Assembly: GCF_900105065.1 (NCBI RefSeq)
Contig: NZ_LT629749.1
Location: 2,976,001-3,040,000, forward strand
Origin: Friedmanniella luteola
Lineage (GTDB): Bacteria; Actinomycetota; Actinomycetes; Propionibacteriales; Propionibacteriaceae
DNA: 64,000 nucleotides
Direction: 5' to 3'
Below, one piece after another: positions 1-9,159 of this stretch; the first letter of the stretch is position 1, and each line of letters starts with the position of its first letter. The position numbers were made by a program, and so were the translations under genes. The notes beneath the pieces were generated by a model. It was not told where the DNA came from. It ran no database searches and worked only from the letters and a program-made list of their open reading frames with translations.

Positions 1-2
1 AC

Positions 3-431
3 CTCACCGGCTCCGAAGCAGCCGCCGAGCTCGCCCAAATCATCGCCGCCCGACCCGCCCAAGAGTGGGAGCCCGCCGTCCGCAGTGCAGCAGCTCGGTC
101 CGGCTTGCCGGTCGACCACCTCTCGCGCCAGCTACTGTCCGCGGCTCGAGCCCGAAACGTGGACCCCCTCGCAGCCTCCGAAGCTGCTCTGCAAACCCTG
201 CGCCACAGCAGCGCCAGGCCCGCCGCCTCGAACGGCCAGGACCAGCGACAAGTCGGCGCCAAACTGAGCGCGCCGACCGGTGCCAGCGCTCGTCCATCGG
301 CCGCGCGGTTCAGGGCTGCCAACTCCACTCGAAACCGTGCCTCCTCCGGGAGCGGCACCAGGACAACCCGCATGCCGGCGCCCCGGCCCGGGACGCAACC
401 ACCGCCGCCACCGACCATGGGCCGCGTCTGA
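3..431 (+). CDS. C-terminal end of an unidentified protein, cut by the window edge
   Basis: An open frame runs in from the left edge and stops at a TGA. The visible part is about 142 residues. It starts with a helical, Ala/Glu-rich stretch (LTGSEAAELAQIIAARP), continues through SGLPVDHLSRQLLSAARA, and ends in a low-complexity Ser/Arg/Pro tail with a run of prolines. Frame and composition look coding. No domain is recognisable. Because it borders a conjugation block on the opposite strand, the tail of a relaxase or mobilisation protein is possible, but that is a guess from position only. Confidence 0.4.
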   Translation, partial: LTGSEAAAELAQIIAARPAQEWEPAVRSAAARSGLPVDHLSRQLLSAARARNVDPLAASEAALQTLRHSSARPAASNGQDQRQVGAKLSAPTGASARPSAARFRAANSTRNRASSGSGTRTTRMPAPRPGTQPPPPPTMGRV

Positions 432-651
432 TATACCGTCAGCCGACCCATGCGAGGAGCGGATGACCCCGGCCACGAAGCGACCCAGCCAGGCTGCAAG
501 TTCAACAGCCGCTAGACCGGGTGCTGCTCTACCTCCGAGCGCGCCGCACTATCCGATCGGGTTCGATGCAGCTCGGACGCCACAGCCGTCGCTGGTGATA
601 CGTGACCGTGCGGGCTACCGGAGCCTCGAAGGTTAGGCGGACCGCCGGCTC

Positions 652-1005
652 CTACCGTGACTGCCGCCTTCTGAGGCTGCGCCTCTCGTCCTCGGTGAGT
701 CCGCCCCAGACGCCGTGGTCGACGCCTGACTCCAAGGCCCACTGGAGGCACGGGTCCTTGGCCGGGCAGCCACGACAGACCTTGCGGGCTTCCTCCACCT
801 GCCGCATCGCCGGACCGGTTGATCCGATGGGGAAGAAGAGCTCCGGGTCCTCGTAACGGCACGCGGCTTGGTCGTGCCAAGTCGCGCCATCATGCGCCGA
901 AGCGAGCCGCGGGGCCTTCGGCTCGCCAAGGCCACCCGACCTCTGGCCTGGCAGCCGGGCGCGGGCCGATTCGGCATTCGCAGTGGAGCTAGGTGCTGTG
1001 GTCAC
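652..1005 (-). CDS. WhiB family iron-sulfur transcriptional regulator
   Basis: A 117-residue protein with the WhiB signature. Four cysteines (C49, C77, C80, C86) are spaced to hold a [4Fe-4S] cluster, in the contexts AACRYEDPELFF and CRGCPAKDPC. They are followed by the GVWGGLTEDER turn and a basic Arg-rich tail that contacts DNA. WhiB proteins are actinobacterial regulators that work with the primary sigma factor and respond to redox or nitric oxide. The start is GTG with a GGGAGG motif about 8 bases upstream. It sits at the end of the conjugation block on the same strand and may regulate the element. About 30 N-terminal residues are disordered and not family-typical. Confidence 0.93.
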   Translation of the reverse strand: MTTAPSSTANAESARARLPGQRSGGLGEPKAPRLASAHDGATWHDQAACRYEDPELFFPIGSTGPAMRQVEEARKVCRGCPAKDPCLQWALESGVDHGVWGGLTEDERRSLRRRQSR

Positions 1006-1454
1006 GGGGGAACCTCCCTGGCAGCTGGGGACGGCATGGAGGAGGTCATGGCCCGCCCATGGCAGGTAACGGCGAACCCCGATGCCCGCCTAGTGAAGGG
1101 TGCGCTACCCACCCCGAAGAAGGCTGAACCCCGAAACAACCGATCGCGCTGCCTCTTGGCGTCCCTGACCCTTGCCCCTACGTCTGGTGCTGCATCGGAT
1201 CAGACATCCGACGCTGGCTTCCGGACAAGGCCAAAGGTTGGGTGGTGTCACGTTCGTCTCACAACTGTTCTTCCGTCGCCTCGGGGCTGGAGATGGCCAC
1301 TGATCCCGGTCGTGAACCGTCGACGACAGCGGCATGTTCACTGACCGGCGCTGGAGACACCACGTGGGTAAACTCCGCGCGCTCCAATGGGCGGCGGGTA
1401 GCCCTCAAGGGGGCCCGGGGCCTCATCGGTGACTCCAGGCCTGTGAGGTTCAGG
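1006..1454. other. intergenic region with no recognisable gene
   Basis: About 450 bases between the WhiB gene and the last gene of the conjugation operon, both on the minus strand. It should hold the WhiB promoter and the operon terminator. I could not pick out convincing -35/-10 boxes or a strong hairpin. The open frames here look like compositional shadows. Confidence 0.4.
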
Positions 1455-2051
1455 TCAGAGCCGCCCGCCTGTGGCAGTCTGCGGGAAGGTCCAGGTGCTG
1501 GTGTCGCTTTCGAACCGGCCCTGCCGCTCGGCACGGCTTGATTCGGCTTGGTAGCGGCTGTGGCGGCCTTGGGCAGGCCAGGGTTGGTGGCTGTCGGCGC
1601 AGTGTTCGCGTAGCTGGTTGTTCATGCGGTCGGTGAAGGCGGGCAGGGTGTAGCGGTGCCAGTCCTCGAGGAGGTCGCTGGTGAGGGCTTGGCCGGCGTG
1701 GTGGCGTTGGTCGGCGAGAACGGCGATCTGGTGAACCAGGTGGGGGTGGTGGGGCCAGCAGGCGGGGATAGTCGCGTGGGCGTCCCACACCTGTTGATGG
1801 TTGTGCCAGCTGACGACGGCGTCGAGCCATGCCCAGAGTTCGAGCCGTAGGTCGCGGTCGGTGCAGCGGGCGGGGTCCCAGGGGCGGGGCAGGTCGTCGA
1901 GGCCGCTGAAGGTGGACAGCCGCTGGAGGCTGCTGTTGGCGGCCACTTCGAGGTCTTGGTAGGCGTCCTGGATGAGCCGGCCGGGCCGAGGAAACGGCAG
2001 CACCATCGGCGTCGAATCCCGCGGTCGGGTGCCGGGCGGCTGCATGCTCAT
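1455..2051 (-). CDS. conserved hypothetical protein of the conjugation operon
   Basis: A 198-residue soluble protein with no signal peptide or membrane helix. The conserved-looking core is rich in Trp and His: LELWAWLDAVVSWHN, then PACWPHHPHLVHQIAVLAD, then LEDWHRYTLPAFTDRMN, ending near HQPWP. This looks like a helical protein that accompanies VirD4-type genes in actinobacterial elements. I cannot name a domain; a distant relation to DUF4913 is possible but not shown. Its ATG overlaps the stop of the coupling-protein gene (ATGA), so the two are translated together, which supports a role next to the coupling protein. Confidence 0.6.
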   Translation of the reverse strand: MSMQPPGTRPRDSTPMVLPFPRPGRLIQDAYQDLEVAANSSLQRLSTFSGLDDLPRPWDPARCTDRDLRLELWAWLDAVVSWHNHQQVWDAHATIPACWPHHPHLVHQIAVLADQRHHAGQALTSDLLEDWHRYTLPAFTDRMNNQLREHCADSHQPWPAQGRHSRYQAESSRAERQGRFESDTSTWTFPQTATGGRL

Positions 2052-3553
2052 CGGAGGAGGTCAGTCGGGTTGGGCGTGAGTCCGTGCCGTTGCGCTTCCA
2101 GCAGGGCATCCTCCGCGAGCGCCTCGGGGGCACGGTTTCGGGTCTGTCGGTCGACCAGTTGGTGACGGAGGCGATGTTGGTGGTCGAGGAGTGTGCGTCC
2201 GTGTCGGCCGTCGATGCAGCGGGTGAGGCGGGCGATGATCGGTCGGCCGTTCTCGGCGACGACGAGGGCTTGGCGTTCGGGGAGCTGGCGGATGTCCTCT
2301 GGTCGGAGGATGGCGATGTCGTCGCCGGAGGTGGTGCGGCCGCCGGTCCGTCCGGTCTGCCAACTGGTGCGAGGAACCCGGGTTTGGCCGATCAGGTCGG
2401 AGATCTCCTGGTTAAAGCCGACGTCTTTGGAGCCGCCGAAGACGACGAGCACGTTGGTAAGGCCGACCAGCGCCCGGGCTTCGTGTTCGCCGAAGATCGC
2501 GGCGAGCTGCCGCCAGGTCTGGGAGGCGTAGATGAAGGAGACGCCGAGGGCGCGTTCGTTGGCCATCCGAGTCCGCAAGGTGGGCAGAGGCGCGGTGGAC
2601 GGTAGTTCGTCGAGGCAGGCGAACAGGGGTGGGCAGAGCCGCCCCCATGGTGAGGTGTTGGCCAGCTGGAGAGCGGTGTCGAGGATGTGTTCGGTGACGG
2701 CGGTCATCAGCGGGGACGCCGACGCGTAGGGGTCGTCGCGGCCAAGCAGGTAGATGGTTCCGCCGCGGCGGAGCAGGTCGGCGATGTCAGTGGCCGGCCT
2801 ACCGGGCGTGGGGGTGCAGCGGCGGCGGGTGTCGGCTTGGAAGAACAGGTCGAGCGCCTGCTGCACGGTGGTGGTGGTGTTGCCGGCGGTGCGCGGGTCG
2901 CCGTTCAGGGCCCCGTTGAGCAGGCCGTGCCAGAACGGTGCGGCGTGGGGGTGTTCGCGGAGGATCTCGGCGGGGTCGGTGGCGGCGGTGGGGTGCGCGA
3001 CCCAGCGGAGCACGTGGTCGAGGGTGCGGCCGGTCAGGGCGGCGGCGTGGAAGTAGGCCTGGATGACTTTGGCGGCTTCGCCGGCGTAGAAGCGGGCGGC
3101 GTCGTCGCCGTGGCCGCCGGCGACGGAGCTGCGGATGGTGCCGGCGGTGAACGCCTTCGCCCGCCTTTCCGCGACAATCGGGTCGACGCAGCCGGAGACC
3201 GGGTCCCACACCAGCTCCGGCAGCCCGGGCGCCAGCCCGAACGGGTCGAGCACCACACACGGCCGGCCGGCAGTTGCACGGTTGGTCCAGCTGAGGAGGA
3301 GGTCGTCGACCTTGGTCAGGGTGACCAGCGCCGGGCCGGGTGCGCCGAGCAGGGCTGGGGTGAGCAGGTCGAGGGTCTTGCCGCTGCCCTGGGGTCCGAT
3401 CACCCCGGCGGTCCGGTCGAACGGCACCCACAGCTCCCCACCCCGCGGCTCCTGCCCGCGGCCGAGCCGCCACCCCACCTGGCTCGGGTCGAACGCTCTC
3501 CCCCGACGCACTTCCAGATTCGACTTGGCTGAGAGGTTCTGCGGGTCAGCCAC
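2048..3553 (-). CDS. VirD4/TraG-type conjugative coupling ATPase
   Basis: A 501-residue ATPase of the TraG/VirD4 family, which brings the relaxase-DNA complex to the type IV secretion channel. A Walker A motif lies near residue 50 (GVIGPQGSGKTLDLLTPA). A Walker B-like stretch follows (LFACLDELPSTAPLPTLRT). The C-terminal part has the family pattern QTWRQLAAIFG, LVVFGGSKDVGFNQEISDLIG and a final LPERQALVVAENGRP. There are no N-terminal membrane helices in the protein itself; the small membrane protein encoded just upstream may supply them. The start is GTG and overlaps the upstream gene by 8 bases. All key motifs are intact, unlike the second coupling-protein gene near 14-16 kb. Confidence 0.88.
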   Translation of the reverse strand: MADPQNLSAKSNLEVRRGRAFDPSQVGWRLGRGQEPRGGELWVPFDRTAGVIGPQGSGKTLDLLTPALLGAPGPALVTLTKVDDLLLSWTNRATAGRPCVVLDPFGLAPGLPELVWDPVSGCVDPIVAERRAKAFTAGTIRSSVAGGHGDDAARFYAGEAAKVIQAYFHAAALTGRTLDHVLRWVAHPTAATDPAEILREHPHAAPFWHGLLNGALNGDPRTAGNTTTTVQQALDLFFQADTRRRCTPTPGRPATDIADLLRRGGTIYLLGRDDPYASASPLMTAVTEHILDTALQLANTSPWGRLCPPLFACLDELPSTAPLPTLRTRMANERALGVSFIYASQTWRQLAAIFGEHEARALVGLTNVLVVFGGSKDVGFNQEISDLIGQTRVPRTSWQTGRTGGRTTSGDDIAILRPEDIRQLPERQALVVAENGRPIIARLTRCIDGRHGRTLLDHQHRLRHQLVDRQTRNRAPEALAEDALLEAQRHGLTPNPTDLLR

Positions 3554-4019
3554 GGCGTCTCCTGGTTGGGTACAGGTCGGGGCGGATGATGGGGGCGTTG
3601 CGGCGGAGCCGGGTGCGGCCGAGGAGCTGCTTGGCTTCAGACCGGCTTGCCATGCCCCGCATCCGTCCCGGCCCCCACCGGCCCAGCCCGACCTTGAGCA
3701 CCACCGAAACGGCGGTGAGAACCATCAGCTCCACCACCACGATCAAGGTCAGGACAGTGTCGGCGGTGGCCAACGGGGCGGTGGTCGCGGGGAGGCCGGC
3801 GGCGGCGTCGCCGGTGAGGAGGCCGGGCAGACTGGTGAAGAGGTCGGCCCGGTCGGGGAAGGCCCAGCCGGCACCGGCGATGCGGTTGGCGACCGCCCGG
3901 CCCAGGTGCGCCGCCAGCGCGGCGATCAGCAGAACCGCCACGACGACACCGAGGGGCAGCTCCCACGTCCACGGGTAGGGGTCACGGCGACGCGCCTGTT
4001 GGCTGGAGGTTCCGCTCAC
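3546..4019 (-). CDS. membrane protein preceding the coupling protein
   Basis: A protein of about 157 residues with two membrane helices, one near the N-terminus (WELPLGVVVAVLLIAALAA) and one mid-protein (TVLTLIVVVELMVLTAVSVV). A basic C-terminal tail contains GRWGPGRMRGMASRSEAK and ends RRNAPIIRPDLYPTRRRRG. Helices split from the ATPase in this way are typical of actinobacterial VirD4 systems, so I infer that it anchors the coupling ATPase. A GTG start at 4019 is preferred, because the 28 extra residues of the longer frame (to 4103) look non-native; neither start has a strong ribosome site. Function is inferred from context. Confidence 0.6.
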   Translation of the reverse strand: MSGTSSQQARRRDPYPWTWELPLGVVVAVLLIAALAAHLGRAVANRIAGAGWAFPDRADLFTSLPGLLTGDAAAGLPATTAPLATADTVLTLIVVVELMVLTAVSVVLKVGLGRWGPGRMRGMASRSEAKQLLGRTRLRRNAPIIRPDLYPTRRRRG

Positions 4020-4238
4020 AGCACCCTGAAGGCGACAGCACAGGCTCCGGCGGTCACCCGGCAGGTCGTGTGTTTCAGAGGTTGGCGACCCCTCAGATCT
4101 CAAGATGTAATGGTGCGTGCCTGCGGCGCAGCTGAAGCGGCCGACATCGCGCGGACCAGGCGACCCGGCCTCCCCCAGTCGACCCGGAATGCACTGCGGA
4201 ACGGCGCCGTTGACACAGCCCTGATCTAGCCTCGCACC

Positions 4239-4673
4239 GTGACCCTTGAACAGGTCGGCGCCGGGAACTGGCGGGCATGCCTAGCTCTTGAGGTGGATGA
4301 GTCGCAGCGGCGCATTGTTGCGCCGGTGGCCTACTACCTGGCTTTGTGTGCCTACGGGGAAAGTCCGTGGGGACCCCTCGCCGTCCGGGACGGGGCGGAG
4401 GTGGTCGGTTTCGTGATGTGGGGCATCGATCCGGAAGACGAGAGCTTTTGGATCGGGGGACTGCTCATCGACCGCCGACATCAGCGACGCGGTTGCGGTC
4501 GATCGGTAGTTGCTCAACTGCTCGAGCGGGCTGCCGCTGAAGGGCATCGAGAGGCGGGCCTGAGCTACGACCAGCAGAACACCGTGGCTCGGTCGCTCTA
4601 CGCGAGCATGGGCTTCGTGGAGACGGGCGAACTCGCGGATGACGAGATCGTAGCCCGCAAGCAGCTGAAATAG
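4239..4673 (+). CDS. GNAT N-acetyltransferase, diamine-acetyltransferase-like
   Basis: A 144-residue GNAT enzyme that would transfer acetyl from acetyl-CoA to an amine. The N-terminus (NWRACLALEVDESQ) resembles SpeG/BltD-type polyamine acetyltransferases. The core has the CoA loop RRHQRRGCGRSVV and the C-terminal NTVARSLYASMGF motif. The start is GTG. It lies between the two minus-strand halves of the conjugation block but on the plus strand, and probably entered as cargo. The exact substrate cannot be read from sequence. Confidence 0.8.
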   Translation: MTLEQVGAGNWRACLALEVDESQRRIVAPVAYYLALCAYGESPWGPLAVRDGAEVVGFVMWGIDPEDESFWIGGLLIDRRHQRRGCGRSVVAQLLERAAAEGHREAGLSYDQQNTVARSLYASMGFVETGELADDEIVARKQLK

Positions 4674-4797
4674 CGCTCGGGGGCCGGCCCTGCAACAGGG
4701 CCATCTGCCGGTCACCGAAGAGGCGGTGAATCTCCGGGCGCTCCGGTCGATTGCAGTCGGGAAGGCGGTGCCGTGGCTCCGGACGGTCACCGCACGA

Positions 4798-5955
4798 TCA
4801 GGATCCTGAGGTGAGGTTGGCGGCGCGCCAGATCTCGAAGATGTGGTGGGACGGGCCGTCGGCGTAGCTGAAGTGGCCGATGCCGTCGCGGGTGCTGCGG
4901 GCTTCGATGGTGGTCTTGGTGGCGGGGTTCCAGACGAGCATGACGTGGCCGATCTGGTTGGATCCGAGGTAGGAGTCCCAGAAGACGAGGTCGCCGGGTT
5001 GTTCTTGGCCGAGAGGGATGCGGGTGCCGTTGCCGGCGGCGAGCCAGCTCCGTTGGGCGGCGGCGGTGCGGGGCATTCGGATGCCGGCGCGGGCGTACGC
5101 GGTCTGGGTGAGGCTGGAGCAGTCGTAAGCGCGTGGGCCGTTGGCGCCCATCACGTAGGGTCCGCCGGCGCGGCTGGTCGCGAACCTGAGCACGGCGGCG
5201 ACCCGGCCGGCGGTGAGCGGCGGCACCGGCCGACCGCCGGTCGCGCGGGTGGTGGTGCCGCAGTGGTGGGGGTTCCCATAGACGGTGCCGCCGCCGTAGG
5301 CGGCGGCGTAGAAGAGGACGTCGTTGGTGTACCAGGCCGGCCGGTTGTACGCCCGCAACGCCCGCCGCACCCCGGCCGCTCCTTCGCTGACACCGGATCG
5401 GGTCAGGTAGTTCGCGGCCGAGAACACGCTGTCGGCGTCGCTGCCGATCTCCGCCCGCCCGTCCCGGTTGCCATCAACACCCATGGCGGCGAAGGTGGCG
5501 GGCAGAAACTGCATCAACCCCTGAGCCCCCGCCCAGCTCACCCGGTTGTTGCGGCCGTGGCCGGTCTCGGCCATCCCGACCCCAGCCAGCAGCGTCCACG
5601 GGATCCGGTACCTCTTGGCAGCGGCCCGGTACAGCCGCTCGATCCTGGCCGGAATGGGCAGTGGAGGGTTGTGCAGCGAGTCCTGCCGCGGCCGTCCGGG
5701 CGGCGGCAGCGGGAAACCGATGCCGCCCTCCCCCGCGCCGCGGGCCACCGACGGCGGCAGCACCGGACGCGGCGACTCGGTCGGCGGCTTCCCGGGCGGC
5801 GCCGCGCTGGTTGCGCCGGCCGCTGCTGCCCGGTCGCCGCACGAGATGGGGGCGACCGCGGCGGGGACGAGGACGGCCGCAACGGCGAGGACCATCGCCA
5901 GCGGCAGTAGGAACAGGACGGTCAGCGCGATCCCGACCCAGCCGGCAACCTTCAT
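4798..5955 (-). CDS. bifunctional cell-wall hydrolase: lytic transglycosylase plus NlpC/P60 peptidase
   Basis: A 385-residue exported protein with the VirB1-like job of opening peptidoglycan for the conjugation channel. A signal-anchor helix (residues about 5-30) is followed by a Pro-rich linker. Next comes an SLT-type transglycosylase domain with the catalytic Glu in AGVGMAETGHG and the AQGLMQFLPATFAAMG motif. The C-terminal NlpC/P60 domain has the catalytic Cys in RAYDCSSLTQTAYA and the catalytic His in NQIGHVMLVW. All catalytic residues are present. It sits 27 bases downstream of the VirB4-like gene on the same strand. Confidence 0.92.
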   Translation of the reverse strand: MKVAGWVGIALTVLFLLPLAMVLAVAAVLVPAAVAPISCGDRAAAAGATSAAPPGKPPTESPRPVLPPSVARGAGEGGIGFPLPPPGRPRQDSLHNPPLPIPARIERLYRAAAKRYRIPWTLLAGVGMAETGHGRNNRVSWAGAQGLMQFLPATFAAMGVDGNRDGRAEIGSDADSVFSAANYLTRSGVSEGAAGVRRALRAYNRPAWYTNDVLFYAAAYGGGTVYGNPHHCGTTTRATGGRPVPPLTAGRVAAVLRFATSRAGGPYVMGANGPRAYDCSSLTQTAYARAGIRMPRTAAAQRSWLAAGNGTRIPLGQEQPGDLVFWDSYLGSNQIGHVMLVWNPATKTTIEARSTRDGIGHFSYADGPSHHIFEIWRAANLTSGS

Positions 5956-5982
5956 GCCTCTGCCCCTCCTCGTCTTTCTGGC

Positions 5983-7551
5983 TCAGGCGTGTTGAAGGGC
6001 GTCGTTGGTGTAGGTGAGGGCGTGCTCGAGCGGGTGGAGGATGGTCTGGACCTTGTACAGCTGGTCCCCGACTCCCCACAGGGCGCGGCCTTTGCCTTGC
6101 ATCGCCCAGCCGGTGACCAGTTGTTGGGCGATCGGTCCGAGGCCGAGGAGCCGGTCGAGGTCTTCGGCGACCGCGGCGTCTTGGCCGTGCAGGACGGTGA
6201 TGTCGGCCAAATGGAGTAGGTCCTTGGCGATGGCGACGGCCTGGGAGCCGGTGTCCCCGGCGGACAGCGGGTCGGAGGGTTTGTGGCCGACGGCGATCTG
6301 GATGTCGCCGGTGCTGCGGGACAGCCGCAGGTCGGCGTCGAAGCTCTTCACCGCCTCCACCCCGAGCCGCAGCTGCTTCCACGACTCGTCCCGCACCACA
6401 ATCCGCACATCCCCCGGTGCGGCCGTCTCCCGGATGCCGCGGCCCCAGCTGTTCAAACACAGCAGCGCGATCCCGACCGCCTCGTCGCCGAGCGGTTCGA
6501 GCCGGGACAGGCTGAGCGACTGAATCGGGGCCTGCCAGTCCACCGCGATGGCGGTCGGGCCGTCGAACAGCCCGGCGAGAGCGCCGGAGACGAGCTGGCC
6601 GAGGGAGTCCCGCAGCAGCCGGGTCTCATCAAGGAACTGCCGCTCGGTCGCGTAACGGCAGTCCCGAACCAGCTGCGGGGTCGGGTTGTCGAGGAGCCGC
6701 CACAGCTGCGGGATGGTGGTCTCGGTCATCCGGGTGGCCGCATGGTTGTAGCCGGTCAGGTCGGCGAGGGCGGTCTGCACGACAACCTCGTCGGAGGGCC
6801 CGAACGGGACCCGATGCTCGCCAAGGCGTTGGGAACCGACCAGGCCGCGGACCAGGGTGAGCCAGCGGCCGAACACCACCGCCGCCCGCGACCGCGCCTC
6901 CCCTGCGGACAGGGTGTCCCAGCCGTCGGCGAGGGGGCCGAAGGCGAGCGGGTTGATCCGCACGTTCAGGCCGGGACCGATGGTGAACGGTTCGACTCCG
7001 AAGGCCCGGCAGAGCGGTTCGTACTCGTCCTTCGGGTCGCCGAGGATGAGGGCGCGGTAGCCGAAGTCCATCATCCGCAGCAGGAACGCCTTCACCGTCG
7101 CGGACTTCCCGCGGCCAGGTTTGCCGAACACGAACATGTTCGGGTTGGTGACCGGCACGTGGTCGTTGAGGACCCAGCCGAGCGGGTCGGCGTAGAAGGA
7201 GCCACCGGACAGCAGGTCGACACCCATCTGCGCCCCCGACGGCGGCAGGCCGGGAGCGGCTATGAACGGCCAGCACACTGGCGCCTGGTCCGAGGTCATC
7301 CGCCACGTCGACACCGGCGCCGACGCCGCCGCCCACCCCCGACCCGACCGCATCGCCCCCCGAGCGGGGAACGGATTGAACATCCGACCCTCCCGCCCCA
7401 CCTCGCTGGCCGGGGGTGCGGCGGGGAGGGTGTGGCCGAAGTCCGCGAGCAGCCGGGACACCGACCGACCGGCGCCCGGCGCGTACACCCGGCGCGGATG
7501 TGCGGACTGGGAGCGGACGGACCGGGTAGACGGGGGGTGGGGGCGGGTCAT
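5983..7551 (-). CDS. VirB4/TraC-like conjugation ATPase
   Basis: A 522-residue ATPase that powers assembly of the type IV secretion channel. The Walker A motif is MFVFGKPGRGKSATVKAF near residue 120. Downstream are the DPKDEYEPL and PGLNVRINPLAFG signatures and a Walker B-like RIVVRDESWKQL. The C-terminal HGQDAAVAEDLDRLLGLG and GRALWGVGDQLY stretches match actinobacterial VirB4-like proteins. I chose the ATG whose TGA-overlapping position (ATGA) couples it to the SCO6880-family gene; the longer upstream frame is Arg/Pro-rich noise. It works with the SCO6880-type protein, which supplies the membrane-proximal part. Confidence 0.88.
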   Translation of the reverse strand: MTRPHPPSTRSVRSQSAHPRRVYAPGAGRSVSRLLADFGHTLPAAPPASEVGREGRMFNPFPARGAMRSGRGWAAASAPVSTWRMTSDQAPVCWPFIAAPGLPPSGAQMGVDLLSGGSFYADPLGWVLNDHVPVTNPNMFVFGKPGRGKSATVKAFLLRMMDFGYRALILGDPKDEYEPLCRAFGVEPFTIGPGLNVRINPLAFGPLADGWDTLSAGEARSRAAVVFGRWLTLVRGLVGSQRLGEHRVPFGPSDEVVVQTALADLTGYNHAATRMTETTIPQLWRLLDNPTPQLVRDCRYATERQFLDETRLLRDSLGQLVSGALAGLFDGPTAIAVDWQAPIQSLSLSRLEPLGDEAVGIALLCLNSWGRGIRETAAPGDVRIVVRDESWKQLRLGVEAVKSFDADLRLSRSTGDIQIAVGHKPSDPLSAGDTGSQAVAIAKDLLHLADITVLHGQDAAVAEDLDRLLGLGPIAQQLVTGWAMQGKGRALWGVGDQLYKVQTILHPLEHALTYTNDALQHA

Positions 7552-9059
7552 CGGGTGGCTTTGCGGGTGAGGCTCACGCCGAGGGGCACGGTGGAAGCGG
7601 CGAACGCGACGTCGTGGGCCAGATCCAGCCGCAGCGGGGCGAACCCGGCCCGGCGGACGGCGGCGTCGAGCCGGCGGCCGTACTCGGCGACCCGGGCGGT
7701 CTTGGGGACGGTGACGGTGGCGACGGCGTAGGGGCGGGTCAGGCAGCTGCCGCGGGCCAGCTGCACGTCGACCCCGCGGGCTTTCGCGGTCTCGGCGCGC
7801 TGCCGGGCCCGCACCTTCATCCGCGCCCGGGCGCGCAGCTCCTCCCCGAGGTCGGCGGCCCACTCGTTGTTCGCGGTGCGGCGATCAGCCACCGACTGGG
7901 CGAGGATCGGGAACGCGACCAGCAGGCTGCGCCGCTCCCCCGCCTCCCCGGGGGTCAGCACCGGCGCCAACGCACCCAGAACCGCGCCTTTGGTGGGCAG
8001 CTGGAGGGTGACGCTGACCGAGTTCCAGGCGTCGTGGCTGTAGTGCCGGGCGACCGGGTCAGCACCGGATGGGCCGGCCAGCGCCCACGGCACGTCCGCG
8101 TTCACCCCGGAGTCTTGTGTGTGGGCGGCGAGGGCTTCGACGATCCCGGCCCGGTCACCGGGTGCGAACCCGGTCCGGCAGACCAGGGCGAGCTGCGGGG
8201 ACGTCAGCCACGCGACCTGGGTCATGCCGAGACCACCGCTCAGTTGCGCCTCCACCTCCCCCATCAGCCCGTACAGCACCCGCGCCCTACCCTCCAACCG
8301 GCCGCCGGCCTCCCGCGCCGGCCGGCCCATCCGAGCCTCGGGGACCACCAGGGTGACGAACGTCTCGGTTCGCACCGACGCCCCGGTCAGGCTCTGCCGG
8401 AGGTCGTCGTTCACCCGCCGCGACAGCTCCGGTCCGCCGGGCTTGCGGTGCTTACGGACCCACAGGTCGCGTTCGGCGCCGTCGTCGGGCACCGTCCGGA
8501 CAGTGAACAGCACCTCCTCGATCAGCTCGGTCCGGGCGGCTAGGTCGAGCAGTTCCGCTAGACCGTGGCCTTGACGGTCTCGATCGGCGCTGTCGGCCAT
8601 CCCGATCCCGGGATGGGTGACCTGCGCGGTGACCGCCCACGTGCTGAGCGCGTGGTTCTGCGCCACCGCCACCCGGACTTGGTGGGGGCCGTGCGGTGGC
8701 CCGTCGTGGATCTGGACGGCCTGCAGCACCCCCGGCAGGTCCGCCTCCGCCAGATCTTGGGCGGCGCCGGTCGCGGCGCGGCTCCGCCACCGCGTCCACC
8801 CGGCCCGACGGCCCAGCAGGAACGCCAGGCTGGCCAGCAGCCAGCCCGTTGCCGACCGGCCGCGGACCGGCACCGCCACCACCACCAGCGTCAACACCCA
8901 CACCCCTGCCCCGGCCAGCGCGGCGGTCCAGGCGCCGCGCTGCACCAACCCGAGCACCGGCAGCGCGGCCACCGCCAACAGCACCAGCTGCCAACCCTGC
9001 AAACCGAAGAACCAGCCAATCCGGTCCCGGTGGTACTCGCTGTACGTCGCCACCACCAC
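7548..9059 (-). CDS. SCO6880 family conjugation protein
   Basis: A 503-residue protein of the SCO6880 family, found beside VirB4-like ATPases in actinobacterial conjugation loci. Two N-terminal membrane helices (WQLVLLAVAALPVLGLV and WVLTLVVVAVPV) are followed by a long soluble region with GRLEGRARVLYGLMGEVEAQ and ending near PLGVSLTRK. It has no P-loop of its own. It resembles the N-terminal half of a split VirB4. The start is GTG, and the stop overlaps the VirB4 start by 4 bases. Confidence 0.85.
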   Translation of the reverse strand: MVVATYSEYHRDRIGWFFGLQGWQLVLLAVAALPVLGLVQRGAWTAALAGAGVWVLTLVVVAVPVRGRSATGWLLASLAFLLGRRAGWTRWRSRAATGAAQDLAEADLPGVLQAVQIHDGPPHGPHQVRVAVAQNHALSTWAVTAQVTHPGIGMADSADRDRQGHGLAELLDLAARTELIEEVLFTVRTVPDDGAERDLWVRKHRKPGGPELSRRVNDDLRQSLTGASVRTETFVTLVVPEARMGRPAREAGGRLEGRARVLYGLMGEVEAQLSGGLGMTQVAWLTSPQLALVCRTGFAPGDRAGIVEALAAHTQDSGVNADVPWALAGPSGADPVARHYSHDAWNSVSVTLQLPTKGAVLGALAPVLTPGEAGERRSLLVAFPILAQSVADRRTANNEWAADLGEELRARARMKVRARQRAETAKARGVDVQLARGSCLTRPYAVATVTVPKTARVAEYGRRLDAAVRRAGFAPLRLDLAHDVAFAASTVPLGVSLTRKATR

Positions 9060-9159
9060 TCACACTCCTTCGTCCTCGTGCCTTGTTCTCGTGACTCGTT
9101 GTTCCTGGGCTGGCCCGCCTTCGTCTGCTGCGCCTGAGCCTGCGGCGTGCCGGACTCTT

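Noticed and set aside
2687-3532. Long plus-strand frame rich in Gly/Val opposite the coupling-protein gene
   Set aside because: It is the low-complexity antisense of a clearly recognised VirD4-type gene.
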